From NCBI RefSeq assembly GCF_000380145.1, contig NZ_KB904587.1:184899-248898 (forward strand): 64,000 nucleotides of DNA, in the 5' to 3' direction. This DNA comes from Streptococcus thoraltensis DSM 12221. Lineage in GTDB: Bacteria > Bacillota > Bacilli > Lactobacillales > Streptococcaceae. The position numbers were made by a program, and so were the translations under genes. Shown here piece after piece: positions 27,305-37,310 of the stretch; within the stretch, counting starts at the first letter, position 1, and each line of letters starts with the position of its first letter. Under the pieces are notes generated by a model. That model had not been told where the DNA came from, did not search any database, and saw nothing but the letters and a program-made list of their open reading frames with translations.

Positions 27305-28092
27305 TGGTCTACACCTCTTTACAATCTCTCCAAAACCGTGATTATGACTATGAGCTCAATATCGCCCATCTCTATGGAAATCTTCTAAACACATACGGCG
27401 ACAACGGTAATATCCTCATGATGAAATACGTCGGGGAAAAACTTGGTGTCAAAATGACCTTTGACATCGTATCCATAGGCGATGATTTTGATAACAATCA
27501 TTACGATATGGTCTTCTTTGGCGGCGGTCAGGACTACGAACAATCCATTGTGGCTAGAGATTTACCAAGCAAACGCCAAGCCATTGACCAATTCATCCAA
27601 TCTGATAAGGTAATCTTAGCCATCTGTGGAGGTTTCCAACTTTTGGGGCAATATTATATCCAAGCTAATGGTGTCAAAATTGATGGTATTGGTGTGATGG
27701 GACACTACACGCTCAACCAAGAAAACAACCGTTATATTGGTGATATTAAAATTTATAACGAAGAATTCAACGAAACTTATTACGGTTTTGAAAATCATCA
27801 AGGGCGCACCTTCCTTTCAGATGATGAAAAACCTTTAGGAAAAGTCGTCTACGGAAATGGTAATAATAAGGAAGATGATAGCGAAGGTATTCATTATAAA
27901 AATGTTTACGGCTCCTACTTCCATGGTCCAATCCTGTCACGAAACGCCAACTTGGCTTACCGATTAGTAACCACTGCTCTTCGCAACAAATACGGTCAAG
28001 ACCTAAACTTACCAAGCTATGAAGCTATTCTTAGCCATGAAGTGCCTGAAGAGTACGGTGATGTTAAATCAAAAGCAGAATTTGAAAAATAA
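27304..28092 (+). CDS. gatD: Lipid II isoglutaminyl synthase glutaminase subunit GatD
   Basis: A 262-residue class I (triad-type) glutamine amidotransferase. The nucleophile is Cys108 in [12 protein letters not shown], and the triad histidine is in GSYFHGPIL near 205. It hydrolyses glutamine and passes ammonia to MurT. The start is coupled to the murT stop (TAATG). A strong terminator follows, so murT-gatD is a two-gene operon. Confidence 0.94.
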   Translation: MVYTSLQSLQNRDYDYELNIAHLYGNLLNTYGDNGNILMMKYVGEKLGVKMTFDIVSIGDDFDNNHYDMVFFGGGQDYEQSIVARDLPSKRQAIDQFIQSDKVILAICGGFQLLGQYYIQANGVKIDGIGVMGHYTLNQENNRYIGDIKIYNEEFNETYYGFENHQGRTFLSDDEKPLGKVVYGNGNNKEDDSEGIHYKNVYGSYFHGPILSRNANLAYRLVTTALRNKYGQDLNLPSYEAILSHEVPEEYGDVKSKAEFEK

Positions 28093-28097
28093 ACATA

Positions 28098-28134
28098 AAA
28101 AATCAAAATCTCAAGAACGAGATTTTGATTTTTT
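28098..28134 (+). terminator. Terminator of murT-gatD
   Basis: AATCAAAATCTC, AAGAAC, GAGATTTTGATT, then TTTTTC: a twelve-base perfect stem. Confidence 0.9.
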
Positions 28135-28184
28135 CTTTCTATGCACTCAAACCTTCCTAGAGTGTTTTTTCAATTCAGCAATGA

Positions 28185-28310
28185 TATAATCTTTTAAATT
28201 AACTTTGATAGGTCGGCACTTTCGACTTGCCCTACTCATACTCAATGAAAATCAAGCACTGTCCGCGTCTTTTCTGTTCCTTGTTCTGAAAGTTAATTCA
28301 TTTGACTATA
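28185..28310. repeat. Outer inverted-repeat element, short form
   Basis: Left end TATAATCTTTTAAATTAACT, right end AATTCATTTGACTATA. In the middle ATACTCAATGAAAATCAAG runs straight into CACTGTCCGCGTC. The BOX-like core is therefore deleted except for its first bases. Confidence 0.85.
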
Positions 28311-28346
28311 AAAATGGGACTAGTTGCAATTGACAACAAAGAGAGC

Positions 28347-30266
28347 TTAGGAAAGTTCTTCGAGTAATTGAGATTGCTCTTCCCATTCTTCCATCAGCTG
28401 CATTTGGTTTTCTTGGATTGCGTCTAACTCTTTTTGCAAATCTGCCAATGCCATAGCATCATTACTTTCAGCCATCTGTTTGGTGATATTTACTTCTTGC
28501 TTTTCAATCGTTTCCAACTGAGCTTCAATGGCTTCAATACGACGACTGATTTTGCGAACTTCTTTTTGAGTAGCCTTTTGCTGTTGGTAGTCTGTAGACC
28601 TTTCTGATGGACTTACTTCGTCTTGTTCAATCTCTCCAGCAGCCTCTTGAGCTAAAAATTCTAGCTCTGCTTTTTTTTCAACATAATAATCATAATCGCC
28701 GAGATAAAGCGTTGAACCTTCTTCGGAAATTTCCAAAACCTTAGTAGCGATACGATTGATAAAGTAACGGTCATGGCTAACAAAAAGTAAACTCCCATCA
28801 AAATCTATCAAAGCATCTTCAAGGACTTCTTTGCTATCAATATCCAAATGGTTGGTCGGCTCATCCAATATCAAGAAATTGTTATTTTCCATAGATAATT
28901 TAGCTAAAAGTAGCCGAGCTCTTTCACCACCTGACAGCATGCCGACTGATTTTTTGACATCATCTCCTGAGAAAAGAAAGGCCCCAAGACGATTACGAAT
29001 CTCAAGTTCTGGCGTGGTTGAAAAATCATTCCAAAGTTCATCAAGTACAGTATTGGAGCTGGTTAAATGTGACTGGGTTTGATCGTAGTAACCAGTGTCT
29101 ACATTAGCCCCAAAACGAGCCTGTCCTTTAATAAAGGGCAGCTGACCAATGACTGATTTGATAAACGTTGTTTTTCCAATACCATTTGGACCAACCACAG
29201 CAATAGCATCTAATTTGTTGAGTTCAAGTGAAATCGGTTCTGACAAAACATGCCCATCATAACCAATAGCTGCTTCTTCTACCGTCAATACGACATTGCC
29301 AGAAACTTTGTCTGAATGGAAGGTCATGTTGGCTGATTTTTGACTAGCTGTCGGTTTATCCAAACGGTCCATTTTTTCCAACTGCTTGCGACGAGCTTGG
29401 GCACGTTTGGTTGTTGATGCACGAACAATATTCTTTTGAACAAACTCTTCTAATTTAGCAATTTCTTTTTGCTGTTTCTCGAAATTTTTAGTTTCTGTGG
29501 CTAATTTCTCAGCTTTGAGATCCATAAACTTAGAATAATTTCCCACATAGCGATCCAGAGAATGCGTGTTCAAATCAACCGTTACTGTCGCAACCTTATC
29601 TAGGAAATAACGGTCATGACTGACGATGAGAAGGGCACCTTGGTAATTAACCAAATAATTTTCCAGCCAAGCGATGGTGTCAATGTCCAAGTGATTGGTC
29701 GGCTCGTCTAGAATCAAGAGTTCTGGTTTTTGCAAGAGCATGCGGGCAAGGGCTAAACGGGTATTTTGACCACCAGATAGCTCAGCTATTTTCATGTCCC
29801 ACATACTTTGGTCAAACTTAAAGCCATTGAGAATGGCACGGATATCACTCTCATAGGTGAAACCGCCAGCCAGACGAAAATTTTCAGATAGGCGGTCGTA
29901 ATCGTTCATGAGTTTATCAAGGTTCTCTCCGGATAATTCCCCCATCTGACTTTCCATTTGACGTAATTTTTTCTCATCTTGTTGAAGATCGGCAAAAACA
30001 GCTAGCATTTCATCGTAAATGGTATTTTCAGACTCAAAACGGCTATCTTGTGCCAAGTAAGACATCTGCAAATCACGCTTGGTATTGATTTCTCCTCTTG
30101 TAGGTGCTTCCTCACCAACTAAAATTTTTAAAAGGGTTGATTTACCAGCGCCATTGCGACCAACTAGAGCAATCCGATCCTTTTCATCAATTTGTAGGTT
30201 AATATTATCAAATAAAACATCCCCAGAGAAAGAACGTTCAATCTTGTTTGCTTGTAAAATTATCAT
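28347..30266 (-). CDS. ABC-F family ATPase, YdiF-like
   Basis: A 639-residue soluble twin-ABC protein. Walker A is GRNGAGKS near 38-45 and GPNGIGKT in the second half. Both DEPTNHLD boxes are intact and signatures are LSGGQNTRLAL and LSGGERARLLL. The linker (about 245-315) is rich in Lys and Arg. A C-terminal coiled coil (about 545-635, repeated EAQLETIEKQE-type heptads) matches YdiF/Uup-like housekeeping ABC-F proteins of Firmicutes. These act on translating ribosomes rather than in transport. It contrasts with the divergent 501-residue ABC-F at 13898. Confidence 0.88.
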   Translation of the reverse strand: MIILQANKIERSFSGDVLFDNINLQIDEKDRIALVGRNGAGKSTLLKILVGEEAPTRGEINTKRDLQMSYLAQDSRFESENTIYDEMLAVFADLQQDEKKLRQMESQMGELSGENLDKLMNDYDRLSENFRLAGGFTYESDIRAILNGFKFDQSMWDMKIAELSGGQNTRLALARMLLQKPELLILDEPTNHLDIDTIAWLENYLVNYQGALLIVSHDRYFLDKVATVTVDLNTHSLDRYVGNYSKFMDLKAEKLATETKNFEKQQKEIAKLEEFVQKNIVRASTTKRAQARRKQLEKMDRLDKPTASQKSANMTFHSDKVSGNVVLTVEEAAIGYDGHVLSEPISLELNKLDAIAVVGPNGIGKTTFIKSVIGQLPFIKGQARFGANVDTGYYDQTQSHLTSSNTVLDELWNDFSTTPELEIRNRLGAFLFSGDDVKKSVGMLSGGERARLLLAKLSMENNNFLILDEPTNHLDIDSKEVLEDALIDFDGSLLFVSHDRYFINRIATKVLEISEEGSTLYLGDYDYYVEKKAELEFLAQEAAGEIEQDEVSPSERSTDYQQQKATQKEVRKISRRIEAIEAQLETIEKQEVNITKQMAESNDAMALADLQKELDAIQENQMQLMEEWEEQSQLLEELS

Positions 30267-30280
30267 GATTATATTATAGC

Positions 30281-30319
30281 AAAAAGACCTTGATCCTAAA
30301 AGAAAGCAAGGTCTTTTTA
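30281..30319 (-). terminator. Terminator of the matrixin-like gene
   Basis: On the minus strand AAAAAGACCTTG and CAAGGTCTTTTT arms around a loop of about 14 bases. It lies between the matrixin stop and the ABC-F start. Confidence 0.85.
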
Positions 30320-30379
30320 TCTTTATGATTTGGCTGTGACTTGTTGACGAGTTGAGTATTCGTTAAACAATATCAAGCC

Positions 30380-31120
30380 TTAGGCAGCTTCATTTTTATC
30401 AGCGTAGAGTTGGTTCACTGCTCTAATATCTACCTCTTGTATACCATAATAGGAACCTGCGGATTGCATAACCGAATCATGCTCATCATCGTGCTCTAAA
30501 CCAATAGCATGCCCGAGCTCATGAATAGCTGTATTCACAATCCGCTCTTGACTATAGCCATAATCAGGGTTAGAAAGATAATAGGTATTGAGAAATACTT
30601 CAACAGACACCAAACGATTGGTTAAAGCATTCGTTTTGGTATTAGCCAGACCAGCTGCTTGAGTTGATGGGTCTGAATAATCTTTAGCGATAATCTTAGC
30701 CTGTCCTGGCTGGTCTACTATTTTAAAGTGAAAAGCTCCCGTTTGATTCCATGCCTCAATAGCTTCTTGATAGGCTAATCGAAAGGTACTATTTTCCGTT
30801 GCAATATAAATCGTAGCTGAATTAGTTGACCAGCGGGCACCATCTAGATGCTCATGTGAGTCAGTCTCTAAATGGGCTAACTGTTCTCCCAGCTTGTTAG
30901 GATTTGCAAAACTTGAATTGTCAAGCACTGTCGTCACCGTCTCAAAGAAATTAGACAGTTGATTGGCTACTGGTGAGCTACTATGATTAGCATAATACAT
31001 AAGAGCCAAAATAATCAGAGCTAAGAAAACGATCGTTTTTATCAGGCTAAAAATCAAACTCCAAACAAAAGAGAGGATTCGTTTTGGTATAGTAATCAAG
31101 ATTTTTAAAAGGAATTTCAT
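30380..31120 (-). CDS. Membrane-anchored matrixin-like zinc metalloprotease
   Basis: A 246-residue protein. A membrane helix near residues 20-44 (LIFSLIKTIVFLALIILALM) puts the catalytic part outside the cell. The zinc motif HELGHAIGLEH gives ligands His200, His204 and His210 with Glu201 as base, and SVMQ provides the Met-turn. This is the HExxHxxGxxH pattern of family M10 (matrixins). There is no recognisable prodomain cysteine switch. I chose the ATG at 31120 because upstream codons are not protein-like and begin with TTG. Substrate unknown; local surface protein processing is plausible. Confidence 0.8.
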   Translation of the reverse strand: MKFLLKILITIPKRILSFVWSLIFSLIKTIVFLALIILALMYYANHSSSPVANQLSNFFETVTTVLDNSSFANPNKLGEQLAHLETDSHEHLDGARWSTNSATIYIATENSTFRLAYQEAIEAWNQTGAFHFKIVDQPGQAKIIAKDYSDPSTQAAGLANTKTNALTNRLVSVEVFLNTYYLSNPDYGYSQERIVNTAIHELGHAIGLEHDDEHDSVMQSAGSYYGIQEVDIRAVNQLYADKNEAA

Positions 31121-31244
31121 GCACTCATACTTTCTTTTACGTAAATTTCCTAAGACAATATCTCTCAGTATAGCAAGCTCCTCTAAACAATTCAACTCAA
31201 AACCAGACTGTCACCATCTTTTAAAATTGTCACTAACTTGTCCC

Positions 31245-32027
31245 TTATGACAGACGTTCTTCTTTGACATAATCAATTGGTAACATTTCCAAAAAGACTT
31301 CTACTTGTTTTTCCCAATAATACCACTCATGAGTTCCATGGTCGTGTCGGTAGTCAATGTCTAATCCTGCTTCTTTGAAATCAGCAACGGCTCTTTCGTT
31401 GATTTGGTAGAGAAAATCTTCATAACCGCACCAAGCGTAGAATTTTGTCTGACTATCAGCTTGCTTTGTAGCTACCTGCAAATTATTGTCACTCCTTGTA
31501 AACTCATCCATATTTCCAAAAAGACCTCTCCAGTAATCATCTTCTACATCAATAATGTCTTTATCAGCAGGATCAAATCCCAAAGCCCCCGAAAATGAAC
31601 CGGCAAAGGCATACCGATTGGTCAACATTGCGATTTTAAAAGCACCGTAGCCTCCCATAGAAAGACCGGCAATAAAGGTTTTTTCGCGTTTATCAGTCAT
31701 ATTGGGGAAGAAACGTTTCATAACCTGAGGCAATTCCTCGGCGATAGCATCGAAATAACGTGAGCCATATTTGGTATTAGTATAAAAACCATTGTCTCCA
31801 TTTGGCATAACGACAATAAGATTTGTTTTTCGAACCAAGCGTTCTAAGTTTGTTCGAGATGTCCAAGAATTGTGATTACCACCCATGCCATGTAAGAGGT
31901 AAAGAACTGGAATGTCCTTATCCTCACGATATTCTTCCTTGATTTGGTTAGCATCTGGATACAAGACATCAACTTGACGATATAACCCTAAAACTTCTGA
32001 ATTGTATTCAATTTGAAAAAATGCCAT
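31245..32027 (-). CDS. estA: Esterase of the EstA/tributyrin esterase (esterase D-like) family
   Basis: A 260-residue alpha/beta-hydrolase. The nucleophile elbow is GLSMGGYG with Ser123, the oxyanion region [12 protein letters not shown] is near 44-55, the acid is in CGYEDF and the catalytic histidine in HGTHEWYYW. Relatives hydrolyse short-chain acyl and phenyl esters and are cytosolic; no signal peptide is present. The ATG at 32027 has GAGGGAG just upstream. It follows rnjB after a terminator hairpin, so it is read partly by read-through. Confidence 0.82.
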   Translation of the reverse strand: MAFFQIEYNSEVLGLYRQVDVLYPDANQIKEEYREDKDIPVLYLLHGMGGNHNSWTSRTNLERLVRKTNLIVVMPNGDNGFYTNTKYGSRYFDAIAEELPQVMKRFFPNMTDKREKTFIAGLSMGGYGAFKIAMLTNRYAFAGSFSGALGFDPADKDIIDVEDDYWRGLFGNMDEFTRSDNNLQVATKQADSQTKFYAWCGYEDFLYQINERAVADFKEAGLDIDYRHDHGTHEWYYWEKQVEVFLEMLPIDYVKEERLS

Positions 32028-32044
32028 GTGCTCCCTCTTTCTAC

Positions 32045-32077
32045 AAAAAGAAGTTGAAACCAGCTCAACTTCAATCA
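32045..32077 (-). terminator. Terminator between rnjB and the esterase gene
   Basis: On the minus strand GAAGTTGA, GCTGGTT, TCAACTTC, TTTTT. It starts about 20 bases after the RNase J2 stop, shortly before the esterase ribosome-binding site. Confidence 0.75.
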
Positions 32078-32093
32078 TTGTGTAACTTAAACC

Positions 32094-33755
32094 TTAGCGA
32101 ACTTCCATAATTACAGGTAAAATGGCTGGACGACGTTTTGTTTGATCAAATAGGAACTTACTGATTTCATCACGCACTTGTCCTTTAAGCTCACCCCAAT
32201 CAAAACCATCTTTCGCAAGATAATTTTCGACAGTTGTATTAACCAAATCGGCTGATTCACGCAAGATGTCGCGGCTCTTCTTGACATAAACAAAACCACG
32301 AGTATTAATTTTCGCACGTGAGACAATCTTGCGTTCTTTTTTATTAACAGTCATGGCAACAATAAAGATACCATCTTCTGACAGGACTTTGCGGTCACGA
32401 AGAACGATATTACCAACATCACCAATGGCATTTCCGTCAATCATGACATCACCCGCAGGAACGGCTCCTTCGTGTAAGAAACCTTGGTCAGAAAGATGCA
32501 TGACGTCACCGCGTTTCATGATGTAGATGTCCTCTGGTAACATTCCTGTCTCTTCAGCCATGTCTGCGTGTGCTGCTAGCTCGCGGTACTCGCCTTGGAT
32601 TGGGAAGAGGTATTTTGGCTTGAAGAGATTTAACATCAACTGCAAATCACGACCGTTAGCGTGTCCAGACACGCGCAAGTTTTGCGTAATCAACTTGACA
32701 GAACCGCCTGCCTTATAGATCATATTCTCCATACGTGCTACAACGGCTTCTTTAGCAATACTTGGTGTCGTTACGATGTATACTAAATCACCATCTTTAA
32801 TATTAACGTAACGATGACGACCAATAGCCATTTTTTCAAGGCTGTTGATTGGCTCCCCCATACGGCCAGTTTCTAAGATAACCAATTCATGATCTTTAAA
32901 CTTAGACATTTCTTTTGGCTTGACTATAATACGCTCATCAGCGATACTCAATTTTTTAAGACGAAGAGCCGTTCGAACAATATTTTCAACGTCAAATCCT
33001 GTCAAAACAACGCGGCGTCCATAATTAGCTGCTGCGTCAAAAACCTGTTGAATTCGAGCCAAGTTACTTGAAACAGCTGCTACGATGACACGACCTTCCG
33101 CATCGCCAATAACTTGATCGATTTCAACGCCAACTTCAGCTTCACTAGCCACTTGCTCTGTGCTGGTCGCATTAGCAGAATCTGACAAAAGCGCCAAGAC
33201 ACCCTCTCGACCAATTTCAGTTAAGCGAGCAAAATCGGTACGGTATTCATCACGTGCGGCTTGGTCAAACTTGAAATCACCAGTGTAGACAATGTTGCCC
33301 TCATTGGTACCAACAACAATCCCTAAACTTTCTGGAATGGAGTGAGTGGTTTTAAAGAAAGATACCACTGCATCTCCAAATTCAATCTCAGTTTCACTGT
33401 CCACGACGTGAAAGTTGTTGAATTTCTTAACAGATGAATTGTTTTTAACCATCAATTTAGCCAACTCAATAGTTAATTCCGAACCAAAAACAGGAACATT
33501 CATTGACGAAATTAAGTAGGGCAACGCACCAATGGCATCCGCATGTCCATGAGTTAGAAAGACACCTTGAACACGGTTCTTATTATCAACGAGGTAATCC
33601 AGGTTAGGGATGACCACATCAACCCCTAATTGTTCATTTTCCGGGTATTTTAACCCAGCATCTAAAACAAAAATAGCATCATTGACTTCGGCAATATAGA
33701 GGTTCTTCCCGTTTTCACGAACCCCACCCAAAGCCATAATTTTAATATCGCTCAT
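32094..33755 (-). CDS. rnjB: Ribonuclease J2
   Basis: A 553-residue beta-CASP metallo-beta-lactamase ribonuclease that partners RNase J1 in mRNA decay and rRNA maturation. The metal motif reads HGHADAIG (69-76): the histidine of the canonical HxHxDH is replaced by Ala at 74, which is typical of the weakly active J2 rather than J1. A C-terminal domain (about 455-553) supports dimer contacts. Start MSDIKIMALGG is family-typical with AGGAG upstream. Confidence 0.92.
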   Translation of the reverse strand: MSDIKIMALGGVRENGKNLYIAEVNDAIFVLDAGLKYPENEQLGVDVVIPNLDYLVDNKNRVQGVFLTHGHADAIGALPYLISSMNVPVFGSELTIELAKLMVKNNSSVKKFNNFHVVDSETEIEFGDAVVSFFKTTHSIPESLGIVVGTNEGNIVYTGDFKFDQAARDEYRTDFARLTEIGREGVLALLSDSANATSTEQVASEAEVGVEIDQVIGDAEGRVIVAAVSSNLARIQQVFDAAANYGRRVVLTGFDVENIVRTALRLKKLSIADERIIVKPKEMSKFKDHELVILETGRMGEPINSLEKMAIGRHRYVNIKDGDLVYIVTTPSIAKEAVVARMENMIYKAGGSVKLITQNLRVSGHANGRDLQLMLNLFKPKYLFPIQGEYRELAAHADMAEETGMLPEDIYIMKRGDVMHLSDQGFLHEGAVPAGDVMIDGNAIGDVGNIVLRDRKVLSEDGIFIVAMTVNKKERKIVSRAKINTRGFVYVKKSRDILRESADLVNTTVENYLAKDGFDWGELKGQVRDEISKFLFDQTKRRPAILPVIMEVR

Positions 33756-34245
33756 TTGTTCTCCTTAAAAAATTTATTATTTATCAGTCATGGAAAACAG
33801 ATTCCATGATAATACTCTATCAGAGCATATTCATCAAACGGTCCTTAGCAAGCTAAGTCGAATTACAGATAGTAGCAAAAAAGCTACATACTCACTGTTA
33901 ATTATACAACTTTATGCCTTATTTTTCAATTTTGCAAGCTATTTTCACTCGACAGGCGCACGAAAAAATGCATGAAACCATTTTCTGATTGCATGCATTT
34001 TAAAACGATTTTCGCAAGATTTACATTCTCGCAAAGGTATTCCCTCATTTCCGTCGCTATTATAGTTAACTGAAACAAGAGCAGGACAAAAGTGACATCA
34101 TATTTTATAATGAAACGAGAATTCAACGGAAATTAAATGACCTGTCTCCTATAGAATATAGGAAACAGATCTCAAAATAGTGTTTTTCTTCTGTCCCATT
34201 ATTGAGGTTCAGTGCCCAAATGTACGGTTTTTATTTCATTTTGCT
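33756..34245. other. Non-coding stretch upstream of rnjB
   Basis: About 490 bases without a believable gene. CTGTCTCCTATA and TATAGGAAACAG (34142-34168) pair almost perfectly around GAA, but no T run follows. The remainder should hold the rnjB promoter; I could not fix one with confidence. Confidence 0.4.
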
Positions 34246-34458
34246 ATATCATCAAATGAATTCACTTTCAGAACAAGGAACTAAGACGCAGAACAGTAGT
34301 TGATACTCTTCCAAAATCAAAAGCAGACCTTGTTGCCTTGATGTGATGACCTTCAGGTCTATCTACACCGGCGTCGCCTAGTCTGCTTTTGATTTTTATT
34401 GAGTATGAGTAGAGCAAGTCGACAGTGACCAGGTATCAAAGGTAATTCAAAAGGCTAT
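34246..34458. repeat. Composite repeat: outer element carrying a BOX-like core
   Basis: CAAATGAATTCACTTTC on the left and GGTAATTCAAAAGGCTAT on the right are the outer ends. The core goes from ATACTCTTCCAAAATCAAAA to GATTTTTATTGAGTAT. It lies beyond the 3' end of the TrpX-type transporter operon. Confidence 0.85.
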
Positions 34459-34549
34459 CTAACAAAACGTCACCATGAGAAATATAGCTCTTATGAAAAT
34501 ACTTTATCTGAAATTGTAAGTTTCTTTAGGTATTTGTCCTGCTGTGTCA

Positions 34550-35308
34550 TTATTCAAAAACTTGGTAATAATCAGCGATCGACAGCCCTGCTTTTTCATC
34601 TGCCGTTCGATCTTGCACGATTTTGCCATCTTTCATGACGATGAGACGGTTGCCATATTTGAGGGCGTCTTCCATGCGATGGGTAATCATAAGAGCTGTT
34701 AGCTGATCGTTTTGGATAAATTCTTCAGTCAAGTTCATGAGTGATACACTTGTTTTGGGATCTAAAGCTGCTGTATGCTCATCCAATAGTAACAAATTTG
34801 GACGTTTGATGGTTGCCATTAATAAACTAAGTGCCTGACGTTGACCACCTGACAAGAAGCCAGTTGGTGTTTCCAAATGCTTTTCAATCCCATTGCCAAT
34901 TTTGCCAATAAGCGCTTGAAATTCATCCTTAAACTGGTGGATACGTCGAGGCACTAATCCACGTTTTTCACCACGATATTTGGCTACCAAAAGGTTTTCA
35001 GCCACGGTCATACGAGGTGCTGTTCCCATTTTGGGATCTTGGAAAACGCGAGCAAGATACTTGGCGCGCCTCTCAGCTGTCAAGTGAGTCACGTCCTCAC
35101 CCATAATGAAAATCTTACCGCTTGTTAACATCAAGGTACCTGCTATGACATTAAAAAGGGTGGATTTCCCAGCACCATTACCACCCAAAATGGTAATAAA
35201 ATCATGTTCGTAGATGGTCAAATCCACCTCATCCAAAATTGTCTTGTAATCATTGGAACCGTTGTGAACCTGAACTGTTGCTTTTTGTAGTTCAACTATT
35301 TTTGTCAT
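34550..35308 (-). CDS. TrpX-type ABC transporter ATP-binding protein
   Basis: A 252-residue ATPase with Walker A GGNGAGKS near 43-50, signature LSGGQRQALSL, Walker B LLLLDEHTAALDP and H-loop ITHRM. The Walker B box reads DEHTA instead of the usual DEPTA; this DEHTA variant is common in this transporter subfamily. It energises the permease whose stop it overlaps by four bases. The substrate is inferred from the binding protein, probably tryptophan. Confidence 0.85.
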   Translation of the reverse strand: MTKIVELQKATVQVHNGSNDYKTILDEVDLTIYEHDFITILGGNGAGKSTLFNVIAGTLMLTSGKIFIMGEDVTHLTAERRAKYLARVFQDPKMGTAPRMTVAENLLVAKYRGEKRGLVPRRIHQFKDEFQALIGKIGNGIEKHLETPTGFLSGGQRQALSLLMATIKRPNLLLLDEHTAALDPKTSVSLMNLTEEFIQNDQLTALMITHRMEDALKYGNRLIVMKDGKIVQDRTADEKAGLSIADYYQVFE

Positions 35309-36174
35309 CGCGTTACTTTAGCCCCCTTGAATACTTTGTTTTTTAAGACTGGCACCATTAAGCAGATAGAAAGGACAATGGCACTGAAGAGTTTAAGGTA
35401 ATTGGTGTTAAAGCCAAGTGCTATCACCGCTGTTATCAAGAATTGATAGAAAATAGCCCCAATAACGATCGTCACCAAACGCTCCAAGAAAGTCAAATCG
35501 CTAGCGTAGACGACCTCACCGATAATGATACTTGCTAGACCGATAACGATAATGCCTATTCCTTTGGAAACATCGGCGTAACCATCTTGTTGACTGATTA
35601 GCGCTCCAGATAGGGCGATAATTCCATTAGAAACAACCAAGCCCATGACCTCCATGCGGTCGGTGTTAATGCCAAAACTCTTCGCCATATCACGATTATC
35701 ACCAGTCGCAATATATGCTTGCCCCAAACGTGTGTTGAGTGACACGATGAGAAAAGCGATGACAGCAACGACAGCTATAAGACCAAGCACTAAGAGATTA
35801 TAAGTAGTGCCAAACGGCAGTAAATCCTGAATAGGTGTAATATCAAGAAGACCAAGATTAGCACGCCCCATAATCATAAGCATGACTGAGTTGATGGAGG
35901 TCATGACTAGGATTCCCGCTAGGATAGTCGGAATTTTACCTTTAGTATAAAGGAGACCAGTTACTAAACCAGCCAGACAACCGGTCAAAATAGCGGCAAG
36001 TGTTGCTAAAAGCGGGTGCCATCCCATATTGAGGAGAGTGACAGCCACTGCGCCACCGAGTGGGAACGAACCTTCTGTGGTTAAATCGGGGAAATCAAGA
36101 ATTCGGAAGGTCAGGTAAATCCCCAGACCAAGAATCCCATATAAAAGACCTTGTGAAATTGACGAAATAATCAT
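35305..36174 (-). CDS. TrpX-type ABC transporter permease
   Basis: A 289-residue integral membrane protein of the branched-chain amino-acid/ribose permease fold (BPD_transp_2), with about nine membrane segments. It begins MIISSISQGLLYGILGLGIY, and DFPDLTTEGSFPLGGAV is the characteristic first loop. It lies between the binding-protein and ATPase genes of a three-gene operon (binding protein, permease, ATPase). Confidence 0.87.
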   Translation of the reverse strand: MIISSISQGLLYGILGLGIYLTFRILDFPDLTTEGSFPLGGAVAVTLLNMGWHPLLATLAAILTGCLAGLVTGLLYTKGKIPTILAGILVMTSINSVMLMIMGRANLGLLDITPIQDLLPFGTTYNLLVLGLIAVVAVIAFLIVSLNTRLGQAYIATGDNRDMAKSFGINTDRMEVMGLVVSNGIIALSGALISQQDGYADVSKGIGIIVIGLASIIIGEVVYASDLTFLERLVTIVIGAIFYQFLITAVIALGFNTNYLKLFSAIVLSICLMVPVLKNKVFKGAKVTR

Positions 36175-36208
36175 TGCGTTATCCTTCTACTTTTTTAGTA
36201 ATAAATTC

Positions 36209-37219
36209 TTACTGATCGACGTTGACTGAAATTTTTGCCTTATCCATAATCTCTTTTGGAATATTGATACCAAGTTCTTTAGCCACCTTCATATTAAGAG
36301 TGGGTATTCCTGTATCAATAACATTAACTGGCATGTCCTTGACTGCTTTTCCATCAAGTATTTGAGCAACCATTTTTCCTGTTTCGACACCCAAATCAAA
36401 TTGATTTTGTCCTACAGCTGCGAAACCACCGTTTTTAACCATACTATCATCAACGACGTAAACAGGTAATTTTGCCTTATTGGCAGAAGCTGCAACGGTT
36501 TTCATAGCACTGGCAATGGTATTATCTTGTGGGACGAAAATGGCATCTACTTTTCCTGTCATGACAGACATGGTTGCAGTGATTTCATTGGTTGATGGCA
36601 CAGCATAGGTTTTAACTGTCAAGCCTTTTTCTTTAGCTAATTTCTCAAATTTATCTACTTGGCTTTGTGAATTATCTTCGCTGCTGGCATAAAGGACACC
36701 AATCGTTTTGGCATCAGGTGTTAATTTGGTAATTAAATCAACTTCTTGAGCAACGGGTACTTGGTTTGATACTCCGGTGATATTAGCTGATGGATGTTTT
36801 AAATCGGAAACGAGTTTGGCACCAACTGGGTCAGAAATAGCCCCCATTACAACTGGAATATCTTTAGTAGCATTAGCCAAGCCTTGAGCGGCTGGTGTAG
36901 CAATTCCAACAAGCACATCGTTTCTGTTTGCAACAAGCTGCTTACTCATGGTTTGGATTTTTGATTGGTCAGCTTCCGCATTGACGTAATCAATCTCAAC
37001 GCTATCCTTGTCGTAACCTGATTCTTCGAGACCTTTAGAAATGCCATCGTTGATGGCATCTAGGGCATCGTGGGTCACAAACTGCAACACACCAACTTTT
37101 ACTTTTTCTTTTTTATCCTGTTCCGAATTAGCAGTGCTTTGACCCAAATTGTAAAAGATGGAACCAACAACCATCAATGCCAAAATAACTAATGTTCCGA
37201 TGACTGCTTTATTTTTCAT
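36209..37219 (-). CDS. trpX: TrpX-type ABC transporter substrate-binding protein
   Basis: A 336-residue extracellular binding protein of the ABC_sub_bind family. It has an N-terminal membrane segment (about 5-24) and no lipobox cysteine, so it is likely held by an uncleaved helix. The binding domain runs from VKVGVLQFVTHDALDAINDG to the end. Streptococcal homologues are annotated TrpX and comparative work links them to tryptophan uptake. The start at 37219 is preceded by AAGGAG; the earlier in-frame codons lack one. A structured leader of about 150 bases precedes it. Confidence 0.8.
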   Translation of the reverse strand: MKNKAVIGTLVILALMVVGSIFYNLGQSTANSEQDKKEKVKVGVLQFVTHDALDAINDGISKGLEESGYDKDSVEIDYVNAEADQSKIQTMSKQLVANRNDVLVGIATPAAQGLANATKDIPVVMGAISDPVGAKLVSDLKHPSANITGVSNQVPVAQEVDLITKLTPDAKTIGVLYASSEDNSQSQVDKFEKLAKEKGLTVKTYAVPSTNEITATMSVMTGKVDAIFVPQDNTIASAMKTVAASANKAKLPVYVVDDSMVKNGGFAAVGQNQFDLGVETGKMVAQILDGKAVKDMPVNVIDTGIPTLNMKVAKELGINIPKEIMDKAKISVNVDQ

Positions 37220-37310
37220 ATCATTTCTCCTTCTCTTATTCATTTCTGAAAATTTTCCCAAAAAGAAAAGCACCTAGCCTGAAACTACGCGCCCTGTTCT
37301 TGTCATAATC

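Noticed and set aside
30380-31195. Longer start of the matrixin-like gene at a TTG 25 codons upstream
   Set aside because: The added residues are not like a signal region and would precede the natural basic-hydrophobic N-terminus.
33790-34126. Short open frames in the gap upstream of rnjB
   Set aside because: Unstructured sequences without ribosome-binding sites; treated as non-coding.
37270-37300. AGGGCGCG in the trpX leader as a T-box
   Set aside because: The 14-base T-box consensus and a specifier loop could not be aligned; kept only as an open question in the leader finding.
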